Shown: positions 44,811 through 56,433 of the stretch, piece after piece
Numbering within the stretch: the first letter of the stretch is position 1
Layout: each line of letters opens with the position of its first letter
Translations under genes and position numbers: made by a program
The notes under the pieces: model-generated
Databases searched by the model: none
Told to the model about the DNA's origin: nothing
Seen by the model: only the letters and a program-made list of their open reading frames with translations
From: Clitopilus passeckerianus
Lineage: Eukaryota; Basidiomycota; Agaricomycetes; Agaricales; Entolomataceae
DNA: 64,000 nt
NCBI GenBank assembly: GCA_944990035.1
Contig: CALYLX010000111.1
Span: 124,001 to 188,000, forward strand
Reading direction: 5' to 3'

Positions 44811-47725
44811 TTACATAGATAAGTTTACCGTAGCTGCACCAGACGAATTGAAAGGGATCACGTAGGCACCTGCCTCAACAGACAGCGATGTTGTGGGCTT
44901 CAAAACACCGACTCCATCGATACTAGCCCGCTGCTCAATCACCAGCCTACCACGGGGTGCTCCTGCTGCTCCGGACACTCCATCAACCACGGCAGAAACA
45001 GCCACTCCAACCGTTTTAGCTGAAGGATCATATGAGATAGAAGAGAATGCACCCGCGTCAAGCGTGAGTAGCGCGCCGATAGGAGCAATATAAACTCTGC
45101 GGCGGACCGAATCCCGGATTTGCACGTCAACAGTAGGAGATGTCGAGATGACGTTCCCTCCGAACGCCTGCCATCCGAAATCAGGATGGTCGGTGATGTA
45201 GGTGCCGATACCCATCGAATGGCCGGAGAAATTAGGGCCGTAATCGCCTGAGTAGGGGTCCCATTTGAGTGTGTCGGGGAAGGAATGGAATGCGGCGGAT
45301 GCGAATCCTTCTTGATCGATGTTGGATAGTGGACCACTGAGGCCACCGTAGCCCACTCGGAGGAGATAGTAGTCTGTCGGTGATGCCTCAAATTCGCTGA
45401 TGAGTGGAAGGGCGTTCAATCCACTGCCGTAGTGATGGATTTGGCGCTCGATTCGTTGTATCTTAGCAGCAACTCGGAAATCCCTTCAAATGACACCAGC
45501 TTCAGATGGCTTATCATCGGTGTTATGCATCTGAGCTCACCAGTATCGTCGGGCATTTCCATTATATCCCCAATGCGGGACAGTCGGCTGATAACCCAAG
45601 ATGGAGTTGAGCGCATTGGTAGCCGTCTTAGTGTCGTTGAAGTACGTTGCCCATGCGTAGACGCCTTCTTGACCAGTGGAGTCCCATGCTTGCTCGGAGC
45701 CGAATCTGATATGTGACCTCGAGGTTAGTGGAGAGATTCGGGGAAATGTGATCTAGAATAGCACTCACGGATAGGGGAGACTAGCCCAGCCGGTGGCACG
45801 AGACTTCATTCGGGATTCGACCAGAGTTGCGTTTTCAGTCAAGCCCTCACGCTTGAGATCATCGAGGAGCAGCTTGAAGACGGTCTCTCCCATTAACCCG
45901 TCCTCCGTGAATCCAACACCTCCATTCGTCATCGCTGCTACCGTTGTGACAGCATGATCCAGATACCACTGCCATGTTTGCTTGGTGACAAGGTCGGGAT
46001 AGTTGCGGGCGACTCGATAGAAAGCCCAATGTGCTGCCGTAACGTGAACGTAGTTGTAGGCGCGGTCGATGCGGAAAGAATCAGCCTGCTTCCAGGCATT
46101 CCCCCAGCTGATGTTTGGATAAGAATAGTCCGGGACCTTGGCCGGTTCGTAATAGTAGACCGACTGACGAGGAACGTCAGCGCTATTTCTCAAAAAGAAG
46201 CACCAAACATACCTTCTTCACGGTACCATCAGAGTTCTGAAGAGAACCCCAGAGAACCTGAGTAACGTACTGCTCCAACTTCGCGACCTCGGCTGCATTT
46301 GGCTGCACGTATTGCTTCATCACTGCAGCCAACCAGGACCCAGCTCCAGCCTCGTCGCTCAAACCCGGGATATATGCGCGTGAACTATCCTTCACGAAGT
46401 CGTTCACCTCCCGGTCAAAGCTGAGAATGGAAGGAGACCTTTTGAATGGATCTGTCGAGGAATTGAACCATTGTGAGGTCGTCAGGAAATTGCCTAGGTC
46501 GGCGACGACTTGGGTAGCGCCCTTGGTGATGTAGTAGTGGATGGTTTGGAGAGTTCCGTCGGCGTAAGTGATGGAGAGTCGGGCTTGACCCCATGTGTGG
46601 CCCGTGATCGAGTAGCCAATCCAACCATTCTTGCCGTCGGAGTTCGTGGTCCAGGTAAGAGCACCGGAGGGAGTAACGGAAATGTTCTGTACGGCCGAAG
46701 GATAGTCCAAGAACAAGTTCCCTGTTTGGTCCAAGGGAAGGATATATCCTGGTACCCCAACGGCTACCGGTCGACCGGCATTCTTGAGAGTACCCTCAAT
46801 TTCGCGAATGGATGGGGCAAGGAGGAACTGGACTCCGTATGTGCGCTTCTGTCCCGATTGAAGGGTAAACGAGGTTGGGGCATTCCATGGGGTCACGCTG
46901 GACCACTCGTTCTGGGCGTACGCCAGGGTATGAAACTGCCATTCATAGAGCCCCTCGAAAGTCTGCGACTGGTAGTACGGGGCTGCAGAGGTGGACTCGG
47001 TTAGGAATCTCCATCCCTCCAGCGGAGATTTTCCGACAGGAGCGACGACAAGTGGTGGAAGAGTGCCGAGCAGAGGGGTGACTTGAATGTAGCCGGCGTC
47101 TTGCCCGATATATGGGTCGAATAAGCTGCACTGCTCGTTCGTCTGAGCAGCCGTACGTCCGGTAAATATCTATATGATCATCGTCGGAAAAGGGTTCTTA
47201 GCAGGGTGACGAATAACTTACGTTGTTGAATTCGAGAGGGATTCCCAAAGATCCGATCTCGACAGCAACGGTTTGTGTATTCTGGACGTCAAAGAGAAGC
47301 TGAAGGACGTCGTCCTGGAGTACCCAGCGGCGGGTAACGTTTAACAGCGACGTTGAAGGGAGGGTAGGGGCGAGGTTTGCGGCAGCCAAAGTATTCCCGG
47401 AGACAGGAAGTGGGGTGACAGTGCGCCTGGTGGTAGCTGAATCTGCGCTAACCCACGCCGTAGAACCGACTGCACGAGCTTGAAACGTAATGTCGCCAAG
47501 GTGGTATTGGCTATTACCTGCCCTCTGTGCCATTTTATCCGCAGGGATAAAGTCAAATGAGGATGTGTTTGGCCTTAGAGAATAGAGCGTTTGAGAGTCG
47601 TTGACCAATGATACGGAGAAGGTAGGGGTTGTGAAATTGAGATATCCATTGGCGAGATTGAGTTGCGCGTGTGCCGTTGAGGCTGCCAGAAGGCCAACCA
47701 CCCATAGGCGATTTGGTATCAGCAT
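44811..47725 (-). CDS. Secreted DUF5695-like protein, putative glycoside hydrolase
   Basis: Start ATG at 47725 with a clear signal peptide (MLIPNRLWVVGLLAASTAHA|Q). The gene has about five exons with introns near 47220-47170, 46200-46160, 45775-45720 and 45560-45420. An N-terminal beta-rich region (NGYLNFTTPTFSVSL, WVLQDDVLQLLFDVQNTQTV) is followed by a Trp/Tyr-rich alpha-helical part (AYNYVHVTAAHWAFYRVARN, VGFTEDGLMGETVFKLLL, WDSTGQEGVYAWATYF, DYYLLRVGYGG) and a C-terminal beta region. Architecture and motifs match large fungal extracellular proteins with DUF5695, which look like (alpha/alpha)6-barrel carbohydrate-active enzymes. The catalytic residues and substrate are not known to me. Several Asn-x-Ser/Thr sites fit secretion. 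Positions 47726-48298 hold only upstream sequence. Confidence 0.65.
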
Positions 47726-48298
47726 ACTCGAGATTCTTCGACTCGATGACTGGGTTTGACTGCTTGCTCACGGATGCGTCTGCTTTATACTGAAGTCATT
47801 GGTGGACGGTTGCATTTGAACAACTAGTATTGGAGCGAAAACATGACAGATCGCTTAAGCGCGTCATTCCATTCTTCGAGCCTTGAGGTATTATGACCTT
47901 TCCTCATGATATATGAGCATATGGTGCAGTACCGAGGCTTCACCGCTCAAGATAGGCGACAAGATGCGATGACTTTCAATTTCGGAGGAGTAGATGGTGG
48001 TCAAGAAGATCGCCTGACGTAAATAAAAGTAAACAACGAGGCCCACAACCAATTTCGTAATCTTCCTAAGTTTGCTATGGGTCATTTTCGACCACAGAAT
48101 TTGCCTAAAAATACATATAGTTCAGTGAGAGATGTAACATTCCTGCCGTGAGTAATCGTATCAGGATTGAAATAGAAGATATAAAAGGGATGGCGCTGGT
48201 ATTAACTGACAGACGGTGCGGCTCCTGACAATAGCTTGTCAACGCCTGGTGCATGTTTCTTTGATCAACACAACCATCGCATCCACTAGAAACCCATA

Positions 48299-49210
48299 AT
48301 GTTAAACGACGACGTTCTGGCACGCATTATAGAGATGCTCGATGATGCATATGGAGTAGCAGAGCTCGGAGACTAGGAACCATTCAACGCATTCATCTCA
48401 TCTGTAGCCGCTTGCAATGCTACCTGCAAGGCATTTCGTCTACCAGCTCAGAAACACCTCTTCGCTTTTCACCCGAGCAGAGAACCAGGCAAAGAAAACT
48501 CATGGACATACGCACATCGTCTTCTCACATCGCATCATTTGCGAAGGATATACGTCTTGGCATGTCAGACGTGACAAACGACATCGTGATTCCGGCTGAT
48601 GAAGCTGCAATGTTTGGAGGATTCCCTTCGGTACAAAATTTACAGATCTGTGCCAACGCAAATCCCTGGTACCGAATGCAGATCGAGATTAAAGAAAGCC
48701 TAACTTCACTTATCACCTCCCGTTCGATCTCGTCACTGGTGCTTCTCGGCATGTCGAACTTCCCTCTATCGATATTATCCCTACCCATCCAATCCAACCT
48801 GAGACAACTCTACATTCTAGGCTCAACGGACTTGGAGGCTTGGGAGTGGACTAACACAGCTGAAAATTTGACACCTAGCAGACTCCACGACCTTCGTATC
48901 GTGAATCGCACCGGAATTCATCAAATCCTCAATCCTCTAGTCACTTGTCCCGCACTGTGCTTGAAATTGCGTACATTGCATCTCGGCTTCTGCAGATCTG
49001 AAAGTGCCGCCTCTATGCCTTTCCTGTCCCTCGTTACTCCCCAGATCACTGAGCTCAGGATTATGGGTCAAGGTGAGTCGGCTTGAGTTCTACTCACGGG
49101 TTATTAAAACTCAGGCTGATAGTTGCCCTAGAATTTCCCGTGGACTTAAGCCGGTTCTCCAACTTGGAGGATCTATCCCTTCAGCTATTTAGTGATGTAT
49201 TACCCTCCCC
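48299..49210 (+). pseudogene. F-box/LRR-type protein, 5' part, broken and interrupted by a hAT element
   Basis: ATG at 48299 starts an F-box (LNDDVLARIIEML ... FISSVAACNATCKAFRLPAQ). An in-frame TAG at 48374-48376 breaks it, and near 48520 the frame changes from AHRLLTS to SHIASFAKDIRL. The downstream frame (48412-49086) is coherent: FPSVQNLQIC, IKESLTSLITSRSISSLVLL, SNLRQLYILGS, CLKLRTLHLGF. This is the usual layout of basidiomycete F-box proteins, which serve as SCF ubiquitin-ligase substrate adaptors. After an intron near 49085-49130 it reads EFPVDLSRFSNLEDLSLQLF until the hAT insertion. Two lesions plus the insertion make it a pseudogene. Confidence 0.65.
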
Positions 49211-49218
49211 TGTTGGAT
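49211..49218. repeat. Candidate hAT target-site duplication TGTTGGAT, left copy
   Basis: TGTTGGAT precedes the element and recurs at 53045-53052 right after it. Eight bp is the hAT norm. GATC separates it from CAGTG on the left, and AAC separates it from CACTG on the right. Confidence 0.6.
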
Positions 49219-52200
49219 GATCCAGTGTTGGGCTGGTCAATGGCCGGCCAAATAACCGGTCAAGACTGGTCAATGGCCCGGTCAATTGGTCATTGACCAG
49301 GCCAACTTTGGGACCCTCGTGCGAAAATGTAAGGTAGTGATTGCATGTACCATAAATAGATAAATTTCGGAAATACATCAATAAATATAGGCAAGCGATG
49401 TCAGTCTGCCGAGGGATGCCGTCTCATTGCTGCTACAGAAGACTTTGAACAGCCGTCTCGTCTGCGTCAATGTCATTTCCATTTTCATCCCCCTGCTGGG
49501 CCTGTGGGACCTGGGAGCCCTGCGCCGGCTCCTCCGAGTCGAGAAGTTCATAGATTGCGAGTTCATCATCATAACCAAGTTGCCCAGAACTCTCGATGCT
49601 TCGAGCCCAGACTAAAGATGAATAATTGAAAAGATCCTTGAGCGGGATCTTGTAAGCATGGCCACCTGATCCACGAACTCCCTCGTCGAGATCATCCACC
49701 TGGGAGGCCGCATGGCTTTCTTGGGCAATGCGGCGGAGGTCCGACTCCGGAGGTGCGTATGGCTGGCTGGGCCCCGGACTTTGATCAGGTGCTGTGTTGC
49801 TGGGTGGGGCAACGCCTGATAAGGACGCGGTCAGCTGAGCCAAATTGTGAGATCTGGGAACCTACTTTGAGAAGATCCGGCTGTTTCGGCCGCTTGAGGT
49901 TGCGGGTTATTGACAGGACCAGCAACTCTATGACCGAAATGTCGTTTGAGCCGCTCTTTAGCTTCGGCATTCCGGACATTCTCATCGCGGATCTGCATCT
50001 TGAGTTCTGTAAGCGCTTGTAAGGTTTGGTTACCAAGCCGATTGCGCAGCTTTGTTAACGTGTTGCCAAACACGCTGAAGAGGCGTTCACAAGATGCAGA
50101 GTTTGCAGAAATGCTGAGAACACGTTCGGCAAGCTGGACAAAGGGTGATACTCGTCCACTTGGGTATACAAATTGAGCATACACCCGAAGAGGGTCCGGC
50201 TGTCGATTCTAGTTTTAATTGTCAGATCAAATCAATGTAGGATTAAAGAAGATATACCTCTTCATTTGCATTATTTTGCTCGATCAAAATCTGGGTGGAA
50301 AGTCCAGCGAAGAATTTATCCCGCTCCCAGTACGCCTTGAGATGAACCATGAATTCATCCGGAGGATTTACATCGTTGTAGAAACGGCGCCAAAGTCGGA
50401 ATAGGAGATCCTGGAGATCAGATCTCTTCAGATCATCGTGAGCGGCAAAGACATCAACCCCTGGGTACATGACAAAAGGATTGAAAACCAATGCGGCAAT
50501 AAAGACATCTTGATCTGCCTTTCCCCAACGCATCTCGAGGCTAGCCACAATTGCTTGGCAGGGGGCATGGTCTTCTCGATCGGTGAAGTTCATCGTGTAT
50601 TGCGCATACAGAGATCCGAATGTGAGCAGCACCGTGTCCAGACGGCAGTGTACCGACTGTACAGCATTTGCCGCAATAGCAAGCGGCCGGAGGTGTCGGA
50701 CAACGCTGAATGCAAACAGAATTAGATCCCAATCACGAAATTATGAAGGCATACTTACCGGGTGATTGATTCCCAGAACACGTTGTCATCGATAATCTTG
50801 ATCATATTCTCCGCGCGTGTGATGGTGTCCTTTTTTCCAACAAGAATCTTCTGTTGTGCCTTGGGTAGTGCTTGATCGGCGGCAATAACCATACGTATGA
50901 TCTTGTGGAGTTCAAGAAGGCGCGACAATGCCATGTAGGGTGATGTCCAGCGTGTAAGAACAGCTCTGATTACAGTTTTTGGCCGCCCATTATTGGCCCG
51001 AGCATGAGCATCTCGGATCATATTGAGGAGGATCGTCCGGCTCCTTATCCAAGTAATAAGATCCACTGCACGGTCCACCTGAAGGAGGACTCACTGCTTG
51101 CATTCAAAGTAATTTCCGACGACAAGATTAACCTGACAGCCACCATCAGAAACGTCCGGAATTGGCATGAAATGACGTACCTGGTGACTGTAGCAATCCA
51201 AAACGACGACCCCACGATGTTGGCGCCCAAATAAGCGCTGCGCTTTCAGTGATTCGCCTGAAGCGTCGGTGCATATTGCGACCACGTTAACACCCCACAC
51301 TTCTATAAGCTCCTTATAGACATCTTCCAATACCTCAAGAAACTTTTCTGCTGTCTTCCTTTCAGTGGAGGAGTCATGCACCCGGACAGTGTACACCTAT
51401 TAGAGTAATCAGACTACAGACTCATGTAAACCTTATTTAGCGACTTACTTTTCCATCAGCAGCGATCATGTAGCCAATTAAAGGTCTTGTATTAGTTCCC
51501 GTCCACCCATCAGCTTGTAATGTTACGTTTCGGCCCTTGACCTCGCTGATATTGAGTTCTCGAAGTTGCGATGCCAGTGATGGAACAAGTCGGCGGGATA
51601 ACACGGTCCGAGATGGGGAGATTGCTCCTGGTATGAACTCCTCGACAATCGCGAGCCATTCAGGGTTGTCAACCCATGACAGTGGTAGCCCAGCACTTGC
51701 AGTAAGGCGCGTGACTCGGACCTCAAACTGCTTCTGACGGTCTGGAGTCATGATCAATGCCACAGGCCTGAGCGCAGGCATGGTTGCATCTCGGGAAAGA
51801 CTGGGAAATGACGAAGATCGAGATAAGCCGCGCATTCGGCCTCGAATGCCAGCACCAGTATTCGAAATTGAGTCCGATGGCCCAATTGTGCTACGGCCTC
51901 CCGAAGCGCCACTGACAGCAGATCCAACCTGAGATGAACTCCACAACGCCGGATCAACGCTGCTCCCACCGACGTCTGTGTTTATGGGGAGAGGAGGAGC
52001 AGGGGACCACGATCTGAAATGATGATCTTGTTGGAGGCCTATCCCAGAGCTCGATGGCGCATGAACAGCAGTATTCTTCGAGTTTGATGATTGCCGTTTC
52101 TTGGATCCCAAAATAGCAGCCGCTGTTTTCTGGACATCCTCCGGCTGGTTCGAACAACCACGCAAATGATTGAGGACCGTTGACGCATGAGACCACCGAA

Positions 52201-53044
52201 AACCTGGGTTATCTGCCCGTTCAGCGTGTCTCTTGAATACTATGAGTGCGTTACATCGAGTTAGTAGTATCCATTTCACAGCGGAATATTGAAATGTACA
52301 ATCACGAATGATGTCATCCTTATCGCGTACTTGTCCATTCCGCGCGTTGGTTGTCATCTGATCACCAACATCCTTCGTTAGGCACATTGAACAGTAGACC
52401 GCATACTTGGTACCGCTCGTTGGGGCTTTGGCAGAATCGGGGCCGCGTTTGCCCTTATCAGGATGTACAGTGTAGTAATTCTTCCACCAGGTACCGGTAT
52501 CGGAAACACGCTGGAGAAGCTGAGCGTGATATATTTCTTCAGCCATTAGAGTTAGATTGACGATGAGAATGAAGCAGTATTGTGAGGTTTGTTAGGAGAC
52601 TTCCTCACTCTGTAGATAGCTTATATACTGCCAGTGGACCATTAAAATTCAACGTAAATTCAACATATATTCAATTCCAGGCTTGGCGCATCCCAATTAC
52701 ATGAACTTGTGTAATAATCAGATACATTCAGTAATTAGTTGTATGCGTATCGAGGACAAGAAAACTACACTACTTCAGAGAGTCGGATGGTGATGCGGAC
52801 ATCTAATCGAAGACAACCGATCAAGCCGACGACGATGCCCGTCGTTGGGCCGTTGATGCGAGAAATCTGACCCTTGCATGGCAATGCATGGCTATGCACT
52901 GGTCAACTCGCGTAACGCCATTTTGGGCGTCTCACGATCATGTGTATGGTCAATTGGTCATTGACCAGTTGACCAGACTTGGCCGGCCATTGACCATTGA
53001 CCGTGACCGTCGGCCAACCGGCCATTGACCGCACAACACTGAAC
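49219..53044 (-). mobile_element. hAT-superfamily DNA transposon
   Basis: Inverted ends CAGTGTTGGGCTGGTCAATG (49223 onward) and, on the opposite strand, CAGTGTTGTGCGGTCAATGG (from 53041) mark the element. Both ends carry many GGTCAATG/CATTGACC words and an inverted GGTCAATTGGTCATTGACCA (49277 and 52943). The flanks share TGTTGGAT (49211-49218 and 53045-53052), an 8-bp duplication as expected for hAT, though it lies 3-4 bp outside the CAGTG ends. A single transposase gene on the minus strand fills the interior. The element sits in an F-box gene. Confidence 0.85.
49433..52546 (-). CDS. hAT transposase
   Basis: Start ATG at 52546 (MAEEIYHAQLLQRVSDTG). The N-terminal part has Cys/His residues suited to a BED-type finger (YCSMCL ... 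HLRGC), then a long Ser-rich linker. The catalytic RNase-H-like core has Asp in NVTLQADGWTGTNTRPLIGY (about 51480), Asp in VVAICTDASGESLKAQRLF (about 51280), and Glu in the C-terminal dimerisation motif SASCERLFSVFGNTLTKLRN (about 50100-50040). About six exons; introns fall near 51450-51400, 51180-51135, 50755-50700, 50240-50190 and 49855-49800. A TGA at 51091-51093 is in frame if read through, but it lies inside GTGAGT, a strong donor, and splicing to GATAAG near 51044 keeps the frame. The C-terminus is acidic (LAIYELLDSEEP ... DIDADE). It may still be functional. Confidence 0.8.
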
Positions 53045-53404
53045 TGTTGGATCCGTGCAACCATCGCCACTGCCCAACCAAGCAACAAGATCAAAGATCT
53101 CTTTGCCGACCTTCTACCTTATTCGGACGACTTATGGCTAGAACTTGATTCATTGCTTGCCGAAGAGCATTTCGACTGCCCAATAACTCTCGGAGTTATC
53201 GCATTTTCGATCCCCTGGAGCAACTACGAGGCTCACTTCTTGAAGTTCTGCATATCTAAAATGGCATTCCGCCCTGGTTTTACGGTTACCAGTGATAATC
53301 ATGAAGTCGTTTTTCGCAAAGATGAGCAAGGAAGCTTAATCGGCTTTCTCCCGAAGGAGCTCAGTCATGATCAGAGTGTTCGGGCCTTTCTGTTCCTCAT
53401 GTAA
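53042..53404 (+). pseudogene. F-box/LRR-type protein, 3' part, beyond the hAT element
   Basis: The frame continues the host gene of the hAT insertion: IKDLFADLLPYSDDLWLELD, SLLAEEHFDCPITLGVIAF, ISKMAFRPGFTVTSDNHEVV, then the stop at 53402-53404. The Tyr/Trp/Asp pattern suits the C-terminal end of Agaricomycete F-box proteins. Joining it to the left part through one TGTTGGAT shifts the frame by one unless an intron (for example, donor GTATTA near 49197) lies across the site. Positions 53405-54600 contain no supported gene. Confidence 0.5.
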
Positions 53405-54819
53405 CCTCATGACTCAACGAACTAGGAATTAATTCAGGCGTGCAGTCCTTATAGACCGCATGATTATAACGGTCCCCTGAGATGGAGAGGGGGGGGGGGG
53501 TGAAAACGAGGCCCTATTCCAGACCGCCTTCCGTCCATCTCCAACCCACTGGGGGGTCCCCCTGATTGTGCCTCGGATTCCACCAGTACCCCTTATCCAT
53601 CTTCGAACCATCTCCTACATCCCCACAGGTTTCATGTTAGCAGACGACGTATTATATAGGTGTTATGTTACCAAGAATTTCCCAGGACGAGCCAAAGATT
53701 TAAAAGCTTAGCACTGGTACGGAAGCAAATCCTCACCTGGAAGTCGACAAACCAGGAAAATGCCGAACGTTCCTGATCTGGTGACAGGTGATGGCCGCTC
53801 TGTGGCTGTGAGGGTAGGTTTCAACCGAACGACGACAAAAACCCCCTGGCATGCGCTGGCAAGCAGCACTTTCTAGAAGAACTTCGCGCGAAAATTTACA
53901 ACCACCTCACGATCGAGCTCCATCAGAGATGCGCAAGCCACTGAGACAGTGAGACTGACAGCTGGTATATTGGGGTATGGGACGGCTGTCCTATGACCTC
54001 ACGCGAAAATTGCTTCCGCGTCGAGGCCTTCCATATCTCGACAGCTTTCGGACTGGTGCGATGTCGAGGAAGGCAGGATCTTATCTCTTGGAGCACATGA
54101 CGCTAAGTTCCGAGCTTGCAGCTCTCAGGGTCTATTCTGTTCGGGCGAGACTCGGGGATCGGACACTTGGGGGCTTCTAACGTGGTTCCATCAGCAAACC
54201 GAGAACTGTTTGAAGACAGGTTTTTAGGAAGGAAGCGAGTTGAGACTGAATCTTACCTTTGGCTATGAATTATGCTAACGGCTACAACATTGTTTTCTTT
54301 CAAGTTCGAACACGCAGCTAACGACCTGGTTGGGTTCGATGTCAGATATAGGCTGAAATCCCGTCAACTAGGAACAGCTGTGGTTCCTTGACGTCGATGT
54401 GACTTGCAATGCGGGTGTAAGCTTGATCACAGTACCCACTTTCTCATGCCTCTCTGAATATAACGTAACTAGCCGTACTTCTTTTGAGCTGCCAAGTCTT
54501 CATTGACGCCACTTTCTTGGTGTTGCATTCCAGGTGCCCAAACCCCATCTTTGTTGGAGCGGTCATACGCTCTTTCCACTGATACTAATGCGAGAAATAG
54601 GTCCACTATAGTGATCACCAGAAGCCCGGTCCGGACAGACCAGAAACGGGCCATCCCCGACTTATTTCACATAAATACTGAACGCTTCATCGTTCTGAAC
54701 CTCAACCCCAACCCGCTCCAACTTTCTCTACGTCTTCTACAAACGATCAACACTTATTGTTCGTTTTATCTTCCACGCATTCTTTCCACACCTAATCTAT
54801 CTCTCTCTCGCAGTGAACC

Positions 54820-56198
54820 ATGGCGAAGACTCTGCGTCCCTCCGTCGAGCAATTCCGGAAGGCTGGATGGCTTCCCGTCTCCAAGGAAGCCTACGACGCC
54901 TGGATGGACAAGATGAATAACAAAATTCTCCCCGTCGCAAGGAAGGTGCCCGGACCCGGTGACGTTGCTACCATTGAGGCCCCGACGCTCCTCGCCCCAG
55001 TTCAAGAATTCAAAGACTTTATCGAGACCAATACCGTGGTCTACACGGAGTTCATTCGCATGTTCGATGGAATGACCGAGTCTGTATGTACACCCTTTGT
55101 TTCTTTCCAGAATCCAAGCTAATCCCGAATTTTTGTGTTTATGTTCTCTAGCCAAAGACGTACCAAGAGCTTCTCCTCATGTACAACGAAATCTTCCGCG
55201 AAGCCCCCGACTTCGGCTCCCTCGGGCCGCCTATGTACATGATCATGGCCAGGATCATGAACACCCAAGGCGGCTTCTCCGCCTTCACGAAGCAGGTCTT
55301 GAACCAGCACTATAAGAAGATGCTTAAGACGTGGGAGTCGTTCCTCTTGTCTACGGACTCCCGCTCAGTCCTGACTACGGAAGATGGAGGCTGGTTCAGC
55401 CAGTCCGCCGTTACCGCTATGATGGAGGAGTTCCCCGACAGGTCGTTCGAGGATGTATTCATTTGCTCCCCCGAAGAGCCCTACTACGGCTTCACGTCAT
55501 TCGAAGATTTCTTCATTCGCCGCTTCCGTAACCCAGAAATCGACCGCCCCACCGAGGATATCACCAAACTCGAGCTCGTCAGCGCTGCGTGCGAGTCTGC
55601 TCTATACGCTATCCAGTACGACGTGCAGAAGACCGACGAGCTTTTCATCAAAGACGAAGCCTATTCCCTTGTTCATCTACTCGCTAATGACGAGTCTGTC
55701 GATTCCTTCGTCGGGGGGACAGTCATTCAGACTTTCCTCAACACGACTGGCTACCACCGCTGGCACGCGCCCGTGAACGGTGTCATCAAGAAAATCGTCG
55801 ACGTCCCAGGGACGTACTTCGCCCAAGCACCTTACACCATTGGCGAACCCATTCCTGATGACGATTCGGAGCTCCCTCCGTACCTCAAATCATTGAGGTA
55901 CTTCGCCAACACCGCTGCTCGCCAGCTCATCTTCATCGACGCCGATAACACTGCCATTGGTCTGATGTGCTTCATTGCTATTGGCATGACGGAGATTTCT
56001 ACTTGCCAGGCTACCGTCTTCGAAGGACAGCACGTCAACCGAGGTGATGAGTTGGGCATGTTCCATTTCGGTGGATCTTCGTCGGCTATGGTGTTCAACA
56101 AGGGAGCTGGGATCCAGGTCGATGGAGATTTTACTACTCCTGGAGTCGCTGTGCCTATCAACAAGCCGATTGCTGTTGCTAATCTACCGGCTGCGTAA
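54820..56198 (+). CDS. PsiD-like decarboxylase (phosphatidylserine decarboxylase fold, probable aromatic amino-acid decarboxylase)
   Basis: Exons 54820-55083 and 55152-56198 give 436 residues, close to the 439 of PsiD. The protein lacks a mitochondrial or membrane leader and starts MAKTLRPSVEQFRKAGWLPV. Landmarks: YQELLLMYNEIFREAP, LGPPMYMIMARIMNTQGGFS, YYGFTSFEDFFIRRFRN, GYHRWHAPVNG (residues 288-298) with the family's catalytic His, and the C-terminal self-cleavage site FHFGGSSS (Gly396-Ser397), where Ser becomes the pyruvoyl cofactor. GGSS instead of LGST is a feature of soluble PSD-like decarboxylases such as PsiD, which decarboxylates L-tryptophan to tryptamine. Substrate here is inferred, not shown. 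A TATA-like ATAAATA near 54670 and CT-rich leader precede the ATG. It converges on a P450 gene 236 bp downstream. Confidence 0.85.
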
Positions 56199-56433
56199 AT
56201 GAGCTCTCAGGAATTCGTATGACGAGGACTATCTTTAGTTACTTCTGTATGGACCAAACACCAGCTTGTACTTGTAGTTGCGAAATTGCTACGATCATAT
56301 TGAACGAAGTATTGGATGAATGCATACAAGCCATCCACATTCCGAGATGCCTTTTGGATGTTCCTTGAGACTAGTCAAAACCTGTGTATAAATATCGTAC
56401 TAGTACATTCCTCATTCCCGACCGGTAGAATGA

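Noticed and set aside
53405..54600. Short ORFs such as 53429-53611 (-) and 53977-54180 (+)
   Set aside because: Low complexity or no protein-like signal, and no splice context; probably intergenic.
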